In this document: positions 25,554 to 34,578 of the stretch, one piece after another
Position numbering within the stretch: position 1 is the stretch's first letter
How the letters are laid out: the number at the start of each line of letters is the position of its first letter
Assembly (NCBI GenBank): GCA_963744935.1
Contig: CAVUVM010000004.1
Location: 992,001 to 1,056,000, forward strand
DNA: 64,000 nt
Reading direction: 5' to 3'
Source: Bog-473 sp963744935
GTDB lineage: Bacteria > Actinomycetota > Acidimicrobiia > Acidimicrobiales > RAAP-2
Made by a program: the position numbers and the translations under genes
The notes under the pieces: generated by a model
Told to the model about the DNA's origin: nothing
The model's database searches: none
Seen by the model: the letters and a program-made list of their open reading frames with translations, nothing else

Positions 25554-26929
25554 GACGACGCTTCGGTGCGGGTGCGGCGCCGGTAGCGGACCAGGCAGGG
25601 CTGCTCGAGCTGCACGACCATCTTGGAGTGGTCATTGCGGTAGCTGTCGAGGGGCTGTGCCGCCTCGAATTCCCAGCCTTGGAGCAGCACCGAGAAGATG
25701 GCCTTCAGCTGCATCATCGCGAAGGCGGCACCCACGCAGCGGTGGCGGCCCGCCCCGAAGGGGATCCAGGTCCACGGGTTGGCGCGGTCCTCTTCCCGGG
25801 GCTCGAGGTAGCGCGCCGGCACGAAGTCATCCGGGTCCGGGAAGTCCTCGGGGATGCGGTTGCAGATGGCCGGGCTGGCCCCGACGAATTTGCCCGCCGC
25901 GATGCGGTAGCCGGCGTATTCGAGGTCCTCCATGGCGGCGCGCAGCAACAGGATGAGGGGCGGGTGCAGGCGCAGCGCCTCCTTGATCGCCGCCTCCAGC
26001 CGTGGGATCTCGCGCAGCGCCTGGAAGCTGACCTCGGAGCCGTCGGCATACAGGGTGTCGAGCTCCCCCGTGACCGCCGCCATCTCGTCGCCATGCCGCA
26101 AGAGCTCGATCAGTGTCCATGCCGCCGTGCCCGACGTCGTGTGATGGCCGGCGAACATCATGGAGATGAACATGCCGGTGACGGTGTCGGCACTGAAGCG
26201 CAGTGAGCCGTCCTCCTCGCGGATCGACATCAAGATGTCGAGCAAGTCGCCCTCGCCTTCGGGCGGTGGAGGCCCCGCGGCGCGGCGCTCCATGATGCCC
26301 GCCACCAGCTCGACCAGGGCGGCTCGCGCTGCGTCGCGCCGACGGAAGCTCTCGATGTCGGCGTAGGGATCGACGTAGGCGATCGGGTCGGTCCCACGCT
26401 CCAGATCGTGGTACAGCTGCGCGAACCGCCCATCGAGCTCCTGGCGAAAGCGCGGCCCGATGAGGCAGGCCGACGACGTGTAGATGGTCAGCTCGGCGAA
26501 CCAGTCCAACAGGTCGATCTCGCCCTCGTCGCCCCACCCCGCGACCATCTGCTCCACTTCCCTCGCGATGGTGGCGGCATGGCCGCGCATGAACTTGTCG
26601 CGCAGCGCCTGGTTGTGCAGCATCTCGCGCCGGCGCTCGGGCGGGGCGTCGAACACCACCCCCGCGCCGAAGATCGGGGTCATGAAGGGGTAGGCCTCGG
26701 CCTGGTCGAGCTGCTCCTCGGGCGCCCGGAAGTAGAACTCGTTGGCGTCGGCCCCCGTGAGGAGGACGACGTCGCGCCCTCCGAGGGTGAACTCACCGAC
26801 GTCGCCGCATTCGGCGCGCACCCGTGCCATCAGCGCGATCGGGTCGCGGCTCAGCTCGTCGAGGTGGCCGTTCTCGGCCTCGCCACCAGAGACCCGCGGG
26901 GGCTCGCGTAGGGTCGTCTCGGTCGTCAT
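25550..26929 (-). CDS. cyp51: Cytochrome P450 CYP51, sterol 14-alpha-demethylase
   Basis: 459 residues, nearly colinear with M. tuberculosis CYP51 as I remember it. PRVSGG..NGHLDE at the N-terminus, AYPFMTPIFGAGVVFDA, the I-helix AGHHTTSG, ExxR in KEALRLHPP, and heme loop FGAGRHRCVGAAFAMMQ with the Cys ligand. The C-terminus SYRNDHSKMVVQL is also CYP51-like. Predicted to remove the 14-alpha-methyl group of sterols. Whether this organism makes or only consumes sterols cannot be seen here. ATGA-type overlaps join it to the SDR and ferredoxin genes. Confidence 0.95.
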   Translation of the reverse strand: MTTETTLREPPRVSGGEAENGHLDELSRDPIALMARVRAECGDVGEFTLGGRDVVLLTGADANEFYFRAPEEQLDQAEAYPFMTPIFGAGVVFDAPPERRREMLHNQALRDKFMRGHAATIAREVEQMVAGWGDEGEIDLLDWFAELTIYTSSACLIGPRFRQELDGRFAQLYHDLERGTDPIAYVDPYADIESFRRRDAARAALVELVAGIMERRAAGPPPPEGEGDLLDILMSIREEDGSLRFSADTVTGMFISMMFAGHHTTSGTAAWTLIELLRHGDEMAAVTGELDTLYADGSEVSFQALREIPRLEAAIKEALRLHPPLILLLRAAMEDLEYAGYRIAAGKFVGASPAICNRIPEDFPDPDDFVPARYLEPREEDRANPWTWIPFGAGRHRCVGAAFAMMQLKAIFSVLLQGWEFEAAQPLDSYRNDHSKMVVQLEQPCLVRYRRRTRTEASS

Positions 26930-27720
26930 GGTGCAACCTCTCCCTTCTCGTGCAGCGGCGCCTCGGGTTGGACCTCGATCACGCTCAGGTGCGTCCCCCG
27001 CGGCGCCGCCATGGCGTGTGCGATGGCCAGCGCGACTCCGTCAGGACGCAAGAAGGCGGAGTGGCGAGCCAGGCCCCAGCGCGACCACTCGGCCAGCACG
27101 TCAGCCGTCACGTCGGGGTCCCAGTCCATGCCCATGCCCGTCAGGGTGGGTCCCGGGCGCACGATGATGGCGCGCACACCGGTCCCCTCGAGTTCCATCT
27201 GGAGGGCGGTGACGAACCCCTCGAGGCCCCACTTCGACGCCACATAGGCCGACATGCGCGGCCTGGGGTGGGCCACCACGTCCGAGGTCACGAAGATGAG
27301 GTCGCCGCGCCGGCGCTCGAGCATGCCGGCACCGAAGGCGCGCACGAGCCGATGGGTCCCGCCCACGTTCACGCGGAGCACCTCTTCGAAATCCTCGGGT
27401 GCGGTCTCGAATGCGCTTCCGGCCACGATGCGCGCCGCGTTCGACACCAGCACCTCCACCGGCCCGAACGCGTCCTGCGCCTCCTTGGCGAAGGCCGCGA
27501 TGGACGCCGGGTCCGCCAGGTCGAGGTGGAAGGCGGCGGCGGCACCACCCTCACCGCGGATGCCGGACGCCAACTCCTCGCAGGCCGCGGTGCGCCGTGC
27601 GCCGAGCACGACCGGATGGCCCGCCTGGGCGAGGCGGCGCGCCGTGGCGGCGCCGATCCCCGATGACGCCCCGGTCACGACCGTGGGCCGGCGTTCTGGT
27701 GGATCCTCGAAGCGCGGCAT
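26926..27720 (-). CDS. Short-chain dehydrogenase in cyp51 operon
   Basis: 264-residue classical SDR. Cofactor motif TGASSGIGAATARRL, SNAA, the active-site Ser in VTSDVVAHP and YVASK as Tyr/Lys. Length is standard. Overlaps the cyp51 start by 4 nt and lies 34 nt downstream of the second P450. In mycobacteria an SDR gene (Rv0765c) holds the same place between cyp51 and cyp123. Probably oxidises or reduces a hydroxyl made by one of the P450s (inference). Confidence 0.9.
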   Translation of the reverse strand: MPRFEDPPERRPTVVTGASSGIGAATARRLAQAGHPVVLGARRTAACEELASGIRGEGGAAAAFHLDLADPASIAAFAKEAQDAFGPVEVLVSNAARIVAGSAFETAPEDFEEVLRVNVGGTHRLVRAFGAGMLERRRGDLIFVTSDVVAHPRPRMSAYVASKWGLEGFVTALQMELEGTGVRAIIVRPGPTLTGMGMDWDPDVTADVLAEWSRWGLARHSAFLRPDGVALAIAHAMAAPRGTHLSVIEVQPEAPLHEKGEVAP

Positions 27721-27754
27721 CAGCGTGTCATCTGCGCAGGGTCACCCGGCGTCC

Positions 27755-28951
27755 TCACCGCCGCGTCACCGTGGTGGGCAACGCGGCGAAGCCGCGCACG
27801 TTGATGGAGTGGACCCGCGCCACGCCGTCGGGGTCGACGTCGTAGTCCCGCACCCGTTGGACCAGCTCGGTCAACGCGACGTGGGCCTCCATGCGGGCCA
27901 GCGCGGCGCCCATGCAGAAGTGGCGGCCGCTCCCGAAGCTGACCAGGTCTTGCGTGTTGCGCTCGAGGTCGTAGGACTCGGGGTCCGCGAACACCGCCTC
28001 GTCGCGGTTGGCGGACCCGATGAGCAACAGCACCCTGCGGCCGGCGTCGATGTCCACGCCCTGAACCTGCACAGGCTGGCGGGTCACGCGCGCCAACATC
28101 TGCGTCGACGTGTCGTAGCGCAGTGTCTCCTCCACCCAGCTGGGCACCCACTGCGCGTCGCCCAGCGGCTTGGCCCGCTGGTCGGGATTGCGCCAGCCCC
28201 AGTACCAGGCGTTGCCGAGCAGTTTGGTCGTCGTCTCGTTGCCGGCCACGACGAGCAGGAAGAGGAAACCGATGACTTCGTCGTCGCTCAGGCGGTCGCC
28301 GTCGATCTCGGCCTGCAGCAGTGACCAGGTCAGGTCGTCTCGCTCGTGGCGGCGCCGGTCCGCCACCATCTCCGCGTAGTAGCCGGCCAGGGTGAGCGCG
28401 GCCTCGAGGCCCTCGGGCGGGATGTCGTCCATCCCCTCCTCCCGGTGGACGAGCAGGTCGGCCAGACGGCGCACCTCGGAGCGGTCCGACGGCGGCACGC
28501 CGACGAGCTCGGAGATCACGTCCATGGGCAGCTGCCCGGCGAAGTCGCCGATGAAGTCGAACGAGGCGGCCTCGAGCGCCGCCTCGAGGTGGGACACTGC
28601 CAGCGCCCGGATGCCCGCCTCCATCGCCGCCACCCGCCGCGGCGTGAAGCTCTTGCCGACGATGGAGCGCATTCGGGTGTGTTTCGGCGGATCCATGGCG
28701 AGGAAGGACATGGCGCGGTGCGCGTCCGGGCCGAAGGCGGCGGGGTCGAGGCTGACGCCGTAGGCGTTGGAGTAGTGATCGACGTCGCGGAACGCGGCGA
28801 GGACGTCGGCGTGGCGCGCGTATGCGAAGAAGTCGAGATCGCCGTTGTAGAAGACGGGAGCCTCGGCGCGCAGCCTGGCGTAGGTGGGATACGGGTCCTC
28901 GTGGATCGCGTAGTCGTAGGGGCTGTAGGCGAGCGGGGCCACGGTGGTCAT
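27755..28951 (-). CDS. Cytochrome P450 (CYP123-like position)
   Basis: 398 residues. I-helix VVAGNETTTKLLGNA, ExxR in EETLRYD and heme loop FGSGRHFCMGAALARME. A soluble bacterial class I P450. It occupies the place of CYP123 (Rv0766c) in the mycobacterial cyp51 operon, but I cannot assign a CYP family number from sequence alone. The start ATG 28951 overlaps the TetR stop as ATGA; the open frame extends further upstream only as a shadow of the regulator. Confidence 0.92.
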   Translation of the reverse strand: MTTVAPLAYSPYDYAIHEDPYPTYARLRAEAPVFYNGDLDFFAYARHADVLAAFRDVDHYSNAYGVSLDPAAFGPDAHRAMSFLAMDPPKHTRMRSIVGKSFTPRRVAAMEAGIRALAVSHLEAALEAASFDFIGDFAGQLPMDVISELVGVPPSDRSEVRRLADLLVHREEGMDDIPPEGLEAALTLAGYYAEMVADRRRHERDDLTWSLLQAEIDGDRLSDDEVIGFLFLLVVAGNETTTKLLGNAWYWGWRNPDQRAKPLGDAQWVPSWVEETLRYDTSTQMLARVTRQPVQVQGVDIDAGRRVLLLIGSANRDEAVFADPESYDLERNTQDLVSFGSGRHFCMGAALARMEAHVALTELVQRVRDYDVDPDGVARVHSINVRGFAALPTTVTRR

Positions 28952-29580
28952 CGGGCCACCCGGTCCCGTCGCGACGTCATCAGCGCCGTGGCATCGGCCA
29001 TGAGCGGCGGCACGGCGTCGAAGTCGAGGTGCCCCATGCCGGCGCTGATCAGCGCGCCGGTGTAGGTCGCTTGCAATACGGGCAGCACCGCTGCGTCCGC
29101 GGCACCACCCAGTGCGGCGGCCAGCCGTTGCCCGATCTCCACCCCGATGCGCGACCGCACCCGCTTGACGTCGGGGCCGTCGCCCAACAGCGCCGTCGTG
29201 CACGCGGCGACCGCCTGTGGGCCCATGGACGCGAACCCCATCGTGCGCGCGGTCTCCGCGACTCGCTCGGGCAGGTCGAGTGTGAGGTCGACCAGGTGCG
29301 GCGACGACTGCACGCAGCGCCACAGGACCTCGGCCAGCAGGTGGTCCTTCCCGGAGAAGTAGGTGTAGGCGGTGGCCGGGGCGACCCCCGCACGCCTGGC
29401 GATCGTCCGCACCGAGATGTCCGCGTACCCCCGCTCTTCGGCCTCCTCGGCCGCGGCCGCGACCAGTCGCTCCATGACCGAGGTTTGGCGCTCGGAGAGC
29501 AGCCGGCGCGCCGGCTGCTCCGCCAGCGCGGGCCCGTCGGACGCCGACGTGGACGCCTCCACGGGGTCGAACACGATCAC
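28948..29580 (-). CDS. TetR-family regulator of the cyp51 operon
   Basis: About 210 residues. HTH is ISVRTIARRAGVAPATAYTYF at residues 55-75, followed by an all-helical ligand domain. GTG 29580 overlaps the stop of the upstream gene as GTGA; a second GTG two codons later is also possible. Same place as Rv0767c of M. tuberculosis. It probably represses this operon and possibly the divergent catabolic operon through the palindrome near 30320 (inference). Confidence 0.88.
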   Translation of the reverse strand: MIVFDPVEASTSASDGPALAEQPARRLLSERQTSVMERLVAAAAEEAEERGYADISVRTIARRAGVAPATAYTYFSGKDHLLAEVLWRCVQSSPHLVDLTLDLPERVAETARTMGFASMGPQAVAACTTALLGDGPDVKRVRSRIGVEIGQRLAAALGGAADAAVLPVLQATYTGALISAGMGHLDFDAVPPLMADATALMTSRRDRVAR

Positions 29581-30305
29581 GCCCTGCCGGCAGGCGACGA
29601 TGCCGGAACGTGCGGTGTGCCGTCCTTCATGTCGGGAAAGGTGAAGGTCGCAGCCGTCGTCATGCGCGTGATCTTCGTGATGTCCTTCTCGGGCAGCGTC
29701 TCGGTGTCGTCCTCGATGACGATCTCCCAGCGGCAGTGCGGCACCCGGTCCGTCGGAACGCGGGGCGGCCGGTGCACGTGGCGGATGTGCGCCTTGGGAT
29801 TGACCGCTTGCGCCGTCACGTCGAACGTCCCGTCCTCGATGTGGTGGCACATGTTGGTCACCATCGCGTCACCGAAGGGCTCCGCGTCCATCAGCGCGCC
29901 GCAGTAGGCCAACTCGAAATAGCCGTGCTGCTCGTCGACCAGCTCGTAATGCACGTCCATGTAGTGATGCGGGAAGCCGGGGTCGAGCTGGAGCACCTTG
30001 AAGATGGCGGAGACGCCGTCGCCCTCGACATTCATGATCTGGCGCAAACGGTCCCCGTAGACCGGGCTGGCGCCGGCCCATTCCTCGATGGCCAGCTCCT
30101 TGACCGCGTCGGCCCCGTAGCGCAGGCCGATGGCGGCGCACATCGACCGGTCGAGCAGGTGCACGATGAGCCCGTACTCGCGCACCAGGCGCACCAGCGC
30201 CTCCTTGGAGAGGTCCTCGTAGTCGAACCCGGGGTCGAAGGGGCCCGCGTAGTCGGGGCGCTCGCCGCCGTCGGTGACGCTGCCCTCGACATTGCGCTCG
30301 GTCAT
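29577..30305 (-). CDS. Conserved hypothetical protein, first gene of cyp51 operon
   Basis: 242 residues, soluble, no signal peptide. Conserved-looking blocks are YGLIVHLLDRSMCAAIGLRYG, MDVHYELVDEQHGYFELAYCGAL and NMCHHIEDGTFDVTAQAVNP; the Cys/His-containing CHHIED block recalls the L-2-amino-thiazoline-4-carboxylic acid hydrolase family, but only loosely. It heads the cyp51 operon. A TATAGT -10 element ends 9 nt before its ATG, so the mRNA is probably leaderless. Function unknown; a role in sterol or terpenoid metabolism is suggested only by context. Confidence 0.75.
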   Translation of the reverse strand: MTERNVEGSVTDGGERPDYAGPFDPGFDYEDLSKEALVRLVREYGLIVHLLDRSMCAAIGLRYGADAVKELAIEEWAGASPVYGDRLRQIMNVEGDGVSAIFKVLQLDPGFPHHYMDVHYELVDEQHGYFELAYCGALMDAEPFGDAMVTNMCHHIEDGTFDVTAQAVNPKAHIRHVHRPPRVPTDRVPHCRWEIVIEDDTETLPEKDITKITRMTTAATFTFPDMKDGTPHVPASSPAGRA

Positions 30306-30385
30306 ACGTCCAAACTATAGTCTAGACAGTTGTCCAAATCCAGCTCCGGGGACCGGGGCCACGACGATCGGGGAGGCTGGGCCGA
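30306..30385. promoter_or_regulatory. Divergent promoter/operator region between cyp51 and catabolic operons
   Basis: 80 bp. TATAGT (minus strand, 30314-30319) lies 8 nt from the minus-strand ATG, fitting a leaderless transcript. Directly overlapping it is the palindrome GTCTAGAC (30320-30327), flanked by AACT/AGTT (30313-30331), a plausible operator for the cyp51-operon TetR. The plus-strand gene has GGGGAGG ahead of its GTG. Confidence 0.6.
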
Positions 30386-31270
30386 GTGCCGGAGAACGAG
30401 AGCGGCGAGGCGGCGACGCTCCCCCGCGTCGGAGTCATCGGGCTCGGCGACATGGGCGGGGGGATCGCGTCGTCGCTCGTCGGCGGCGGCGTCTCCGTCG
30501 CGGTGTGCGACGTACGCGAGGAGGCCACCGCGCCCTTCCGGGAGGGCGCCCGCGTGGCGGCGACACCCTCCGAGCTCGCCGCCATGAGTGAGGTGGTCTT
30601 CGTCGTGGTCTTCAGTGACGCCCAGGTGCACGCCGTGCTCGAGGGGCCCGAAGGCGTGTTCGCCGGCGCCGCCGCGGGCACCACAGTCCTCGTGATCAGC
30701 ACGATCCCCACTACCTCGCTGCTCGAGCTGCGCGCCGCCAGCGCGCAGTGGGGCGTCACCGTGGTCGACTGCGGCGTCAGCGGCGGACCGGACGCGTCCG
30801 CGGCCGGCGACCTGGTGTGCATGATCGGGGGTTCGGCCGAAGAGGTCGACCAGGTGCGCCCCGTGCTCGACGTGATCAGCTGCCTCGTGCTGCACATGGG
30901 TCCGCCGGGCGCCGGGTTGGCGGCCAAGCTGGCGCGCAACCTCATCACCTACGGCTCGTGGTTGGCCGCCTTCGAGGCGCAGGAGCTCGCCGAGGCGGCC
31001 GGCATCGACCTGATCAAGCTCGGCGAGGCGACCCGCGAGAGCGACAAGCGGATCGGCGGGGCCTCACGCCTGATGTTCCGCACCACCGCGGAGCCCTGGC
31101 CGGCGGACACCGACGCCGGCTTGCTCCGCCTCATGCGCGCCGGCGCCGACACCGCGCTGAAGGACCTGGCTGCGATCCGTGCGCTCGGCGAGCAGCTGGG
31201 CGTGGCCCTCCCCCTCGCCGCAATCACCGAACGCCGTACCGACCGCGTCTTCGGTTTCCCTGGGGAATGA
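30386..31270 (+). CDS. NAD(P)-dependent 3-hydroxyisobutyrate dehydrogenase-like protein
   Basis: 294 residues of the beta-hydroxyacid dehydrogenase family. Rossmann motif GVIGLGDMGGGIASSLV, substrate motif DCGVSGGPDASAAGDL, and the catalytic Lys in GLAAKLARNLI. Helical C-terminal dimer domain complete. GTG start with GGGGAGG upstream. First gene of a six-gene plus-strand operon. Likely oxidises a branched hydroxyacid intermediate (inference). Confidence 0.88.
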   Translation: MPENESGEAATLPRVGVIGLGDMGGGIASSLVGGGVSVAVCDVREEATAPFREGARVAATPSELAAMSEVVFVVVFSDAQVHAVLEGPEGVFAGAAAGTTVLVISTIPTTSLLELRAASAQWGVTVVDCGVSGGPDASAAGDLVCMIGGSAEEVDQVRPVLDVISCLVLHMGPPGAGLAAKLARNLITYGSWLAAFEAQELAEAAGIDLIKLGEATRESDKRIGGASRLMFRTTAEPWPADTDAGLLRLMRAGADTALKDLAAIRALGEQLGVALPLAAITERRTDRVFGFPGE

Positions 31271-31319
31271 GGTTGGACCTACCGTTCAGGGCCACGTGCA
31301 CCACCAGGAAGGCAAGGTC

Positions 31320-31712
31320 ATGAGCCAACCATCCGATCCCCGCGCCGCGGGCATGGCCAAGATGCAGGAGGTCTACGGCTTCACCGTCGACCCCGCCGAC
31401 CTGCCCGGGCGCTACACCGACATCACCGTCGACCACCTCTTCGGGACGGTGTGGACCGACGACACCCTTGACCTGGTCCAGCGCCGGCTCCTCACCATCG
31501 GGGTGCTGGCGGCGCAGGACAAGCCCGAGCTACTCGAGATCCAGTTCGACTCGGCCCTCGAGCGCGGCGAGCTGACCGTCGAGCAGGTCCGAGAGGTCGT
31601 GGTGCACCTGACCCATTACGTCGGCTGGCCCATCTCCACGGGGATCAGCGGCGCCGCGGAGACGATCATCCGCCGCCGCGCCCAGGCAGCCGCCGACGCC
31701 ACGGACGGCTGA
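31320..31712 (+). CDS. Carboxymuconolactone decarboxylase (CMD)-family protein
   Basis: 130 residues, all-helical CMD/AhpD-like fold: DLVQRRLLTIGVLAAQDKPELLEIQFDSALERG then VREVVVHLTHYVGWP. There is no CxxC, so it is not the AhpD peroxidase type but closer to decarboxylase-like members. ATG is preceded by AGGAAGGCAAGG. Starts 49 nt after the dehydrogenase, 5 nt before the hydratase. Confidence 0.87.
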   Translation: MSQPSDPRAAGMAKMQEVYGFTVDPADLPGRYTDITVDHLFGTVWTDDTLDLVQRRLLTIGVLAAQDKPELLEIQFDSALERGELTVEQVREVVVHLTHYVGWPISTGISGAAETIIRRRAQAAADATDG

Positions 31713-31717
31713 CGCAG

Positions 31718-32485
31718 GTGGCCCGTATCGAGACCGAGGACGCCGCGCCCGGTGTGCGCGTCCTGACCTTCAACCGGCCCGAGGTGCGCAACGCGTTCGA
31801 CACGGCCATGTACCTCGAGCTCACGGCCGCGCTGCGTGCCGCTGACGCCGACGACGGGGTCGGTGCCGTCGTGGTGACCGGGAAGGACGGGGCGTTCACC
31901 TCCGGCGCGGACCTGGCCGAGATGGCGGCACTCGCGACGGGAACCAAGGTCGAGGGCTCCGATCGGGGCTTCCAAGGCCTGCTCGAGTGCCTCGGTGACA
32001 TGTCGGTGCCGCTGCTCGCCGCGGTCAACGGCGTGGCGGTCGGGCTGGGCTTCACCATGCTGGCGCACTGCGACCTCGTGCTCGTCGACCGCGGCGCCCG
32101 CCTGCGCGTCCCCTTCTCCGAGCTCGGCGTGCCACCCGAGGCGGCCAGCAGCTTCCTGTTCCCTGCCGTGATGGGCTGGCAGCGCGCCGCGCGCGTCCTC
32201 CTCACGTCGGACTGGGTGAGTGCCGAGGAGCTCGTCGACCTCGGGCTGGCCCTGCATGTGTGCGACACCGGCACGGCGCGCGATGAGACCGTCACGCTGG
32301 CGGCGAGGATCGCCGCGTTCCCTCGACCCTCGACGCGGGCCATCACCTCGCTCATGCGGGCAGCCCGGCGCGACGCCGTGCGTGAGGCCAACCGGCGCGA
32401 GCAGGGCGAGTTCGCCAAGGTGCTCTCGGGGGCCGCGCAGCGCGGCACCCTGGCCGAGTTCGCGGCGAAGGCCCCGCCGGCCTGA
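31718..32485 (+). CDS. Enoyl-CoA hydratase/isomerase (crotonase family)
   Basis: 255 residues. Typical crotonase blocks: VLTFNRPEVRNAFDTAM, GAFTSGADLAEM (oxyanion hole), AAVNGVAVGLGFTMLAHCDLVL and FSELGVPPEAASS with the catalytic acid region. GTG start. It should hydrate or isomerise a CoA thioester in the route encoded by this operon. Followed after 2 nt by the F420-type gene. Confidence 0.92.
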   Translation: MARIETEDAAPGVRVLTFNRPEVRNAFDTAMYLELTAALRAADADDGVGAVVVTGKDGAFTSGADLAEMAALATGTKVEGSDRGFQGLLECLGDMSVPLLAAVNGVAVGLGFTMLAHCDLVLVDRGARLRVPFSELGVPPEAASSFLFPAVMGWQRAARVLLTSDWVSAEELVDLGLALHVCDTGTARDETVTLAARIAAFPRPSTRAITSLMRAARRDAVREANRREQGEFAKVLSGAAQRGTLAEFAAKAPPA

Positions 32486-32487
32486 CC

Positions 32488-33345
32488 GTGCGGCTCGGTA
32501 TCACCGCCGCGCTCACCGACCGCGATCTGGCGCCGGCCACGCTCGCCGTCGCGGTCGAGGAGCTCGGCTTCGACTCGTTGTGGCTCCCCGAGCACACGCA
32601 CCTCCCGCTGCGAGAGGACCTGCCTCCAGCGCTCGTCGAGGGCGTCCGCCTCGACGACTACAAGCGCTGTCTCGATCCGATCGTCGCGCTGGCCACCGCG
32701 GCAGCCGTGACGACGCGCATCGGTCTGGGCACCGGCATCCTGCTCGCCGCGCAGCACGACCCGATCCTCCTCGCCAAGGAGGTCGCAACGTTGGACCACC
32801 TCTCGGGTGGTCGGGTGACGCTCGGCGTCGGCTACGGCTGGAATCGGGCCGAGGCAGAGGACCACGGCGTCGACTTCGGACGACGGCGCGCCATCGTGGC
32901 CGAGCATCTCGCCGCCATGGAAGCGATCTGGTCGTGCGACGAAGCCGAGTTTCACGGCGAGTTCGTCGACTTCGGCCCGACCTGGTCGTGGCCCAAGCCA
33001 CTCCAGCAACCCCGCGTGCGCACCCTGGTCGGGGGCGGCGCCACCGAGACGGTGCTCGCCGCGGCGGCCGCGCTCGACGGGTGGATCCCCATCGGGGGCA
33101 GCGGTCTGGGCCGCGCGCTCCCCCGCCTGCGGGCGCTCGCCGAACAGGCGGGCCGCGATCCGGCCACGCTCAGCGCGGTCCCCTTCGGGACCCTCGCGGA
33201 GAAGGGCAAGCTCGAGCACTTCGCGAGCCTCGGCGTGACCGAGGTCGTGCTGCGCATCCGGGCCGGCGACGAGCGCTCGGTCCGGGCCGAGCTCGAGGCA
33301 CTTGCCCCGCTCGTCCCGTTCGCGGCCACACTGGAGCAGGCATGA
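32488..33345 (+). CDS. LLM-class F420-dependent oxidoreductase
   Basis: 285 residues, luciferase-like barrel (ELGFDSLWLPEHTHLPL, LGTGILLAAQHDPILLAKEVATLD, HLSGGRVTLGVGYGWN, VRTLVGGGATETVL). Similar to mycobacterial 'TIGR03619'-like F420 oxidoreductases. Third such enzyme in the window, less related to the other two. GTG start; the stop overlaps the amidohydrolase start as ATGA. Confidence 0.9.
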   Translation: MRLGITAALTDRDLAPATLAVAVEELGFDSLWLPEHTHLPLREDLPPALVEGVRLDDYKRCLDPIVALATAAAVTTRIGLGTGILLAAQHDPILLAKEVATLDHLSGGRVTLGVGYGWNRAEAEDHGVDFGRRRAIVAEHLAAMEAIWSCDEAEFHGEFVDFGPTWSWPKPLQQPRVRTLVGGGATETVLAAAAALDGWIPIGGSGLGRALPRLRALAEQAGRDPATLSAVPFGTLAEKGKLEHFASLGVTEVVLRIRAGDERSVRAELEALAPLVPFAATLEQA

Positions 33346-34578
33346 CAGACCTCATCGACGACACCACGCCGCGGCCGGGCAGCAGCACGCCGCTGCCGAG
33401 GATCATCAGCGTGGACGACCACATCGTCGAGCCGACCCACCTGTGGGACACCTGGCTCCCGCCCCGGTTCCGCGACCGCGGGCCCAAGGCAGAGCGCCGG
33501 GGGATCGGAGAGATGGAGCACATCGGCGGCGGCACCTACCGCCAGTCCTTCGACCCCGACGGGCCGCAGGCCGACTGCTGGGTCTACGAGGATCTCGTCT
33601 ACATCAACAAGCGCCACGTCGCCGCCGTCGGCTTCGACCGCGACGACATGACGATGTCACCCATCACTTACGACGAGATGCGCCCCGGCTGCTACGACCC
33701 CAAGGCCCGCATCGCCGACAACGAGGCGAACTGGGTCGACGCCTCGCTGTGCTTCCCGACCTTCCCCCGCTTCTGCGGCCAGACCTTCCTCGAGGCCAAG
33801 GACAAGGAGCTCGCCGAGGCGTGCGTCGTCGCGTACAACGACTTCATGGTCGAGGAGTGGTGCGGCGGACAGCGACGGCAAGCTCATCCCTCTGTGCATC
33901 ATCCCGCTCTGGGATGCGGTGAAGGCCGCGGCCGAAGTGCGGCGCAACGCGGCCCGCGGTGTGCGCGCCGTCTGCTTCAGCGAGATCCCGCCGCACCTCG
34001 GGCTGCCCAGCATCCACGGCGGCTACTGGGATCCGTTCTTCGCCGCCTGCGAGGAGACCTCCACCGTCGTGTGCATGCACATCGGGTCCTCCTCGAAGAT
34101 GCCGGCGACGTCGGCCGACGCGCCCGTGGCGGTGGCAGCGACGCTGAGCTTCGGCAACGCCATGTCGTCTTTGACCGACTTCTTGTTCTCGGGCGTGCTC
34201 ATCCGCTTCCCGCGTCTGATCCTCGCTTACTCGGAGGGGCAGATCGGCTGGCTGCCCTACATCCTCGAGCGGGCCGACGACGTGTGGCGCGAGCACCGCG
34301 CCTGGGGCGGCGTGAAGGACATCGTGCCCGAGCCGCCGTCGACATACTTCCACCGCCAGGTCTACGGGTGCTTCTTCCGCGACCAGCACGGGCTGGACTC
34401 GCTGGGGGTCATCGGCGCCGACCGCATCACCTTCGAGACCGACTACCCCCACACCGACTCCACCTGGCCCGACACGAGAGCCGTCGCCGAGCACCTGGTG
34501 CGGGACCTCTCCGACGACGACGTGTACCGCATCATGCGGGGGAACGCCATCGCCATGCTCGGCCTCGACATCACGTGA
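33342..34578 (+). CDS. Amidohydrolase (ACMSD/amidohydrolase_2 type), frameshifted
   Basis: About 411 residues after removal of one extra G near 33864-33868 (TGCGGCGGACAG). Metal-site motifs remain: SVDDHIVEP near the N-terminus, CMHIGSSS with the His, and FETDYPHTDSTWPDT with the catalytic Asp. This family performs hydrolysis or non-oxidative decarboxylation on acids, often in aromatic or steroid catabolism. ATGA overlap upstream, GTGA overlap downstream. Without correction the frame ends in unrelated residues, so sequence error is suspected. Confidence 0.85.
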
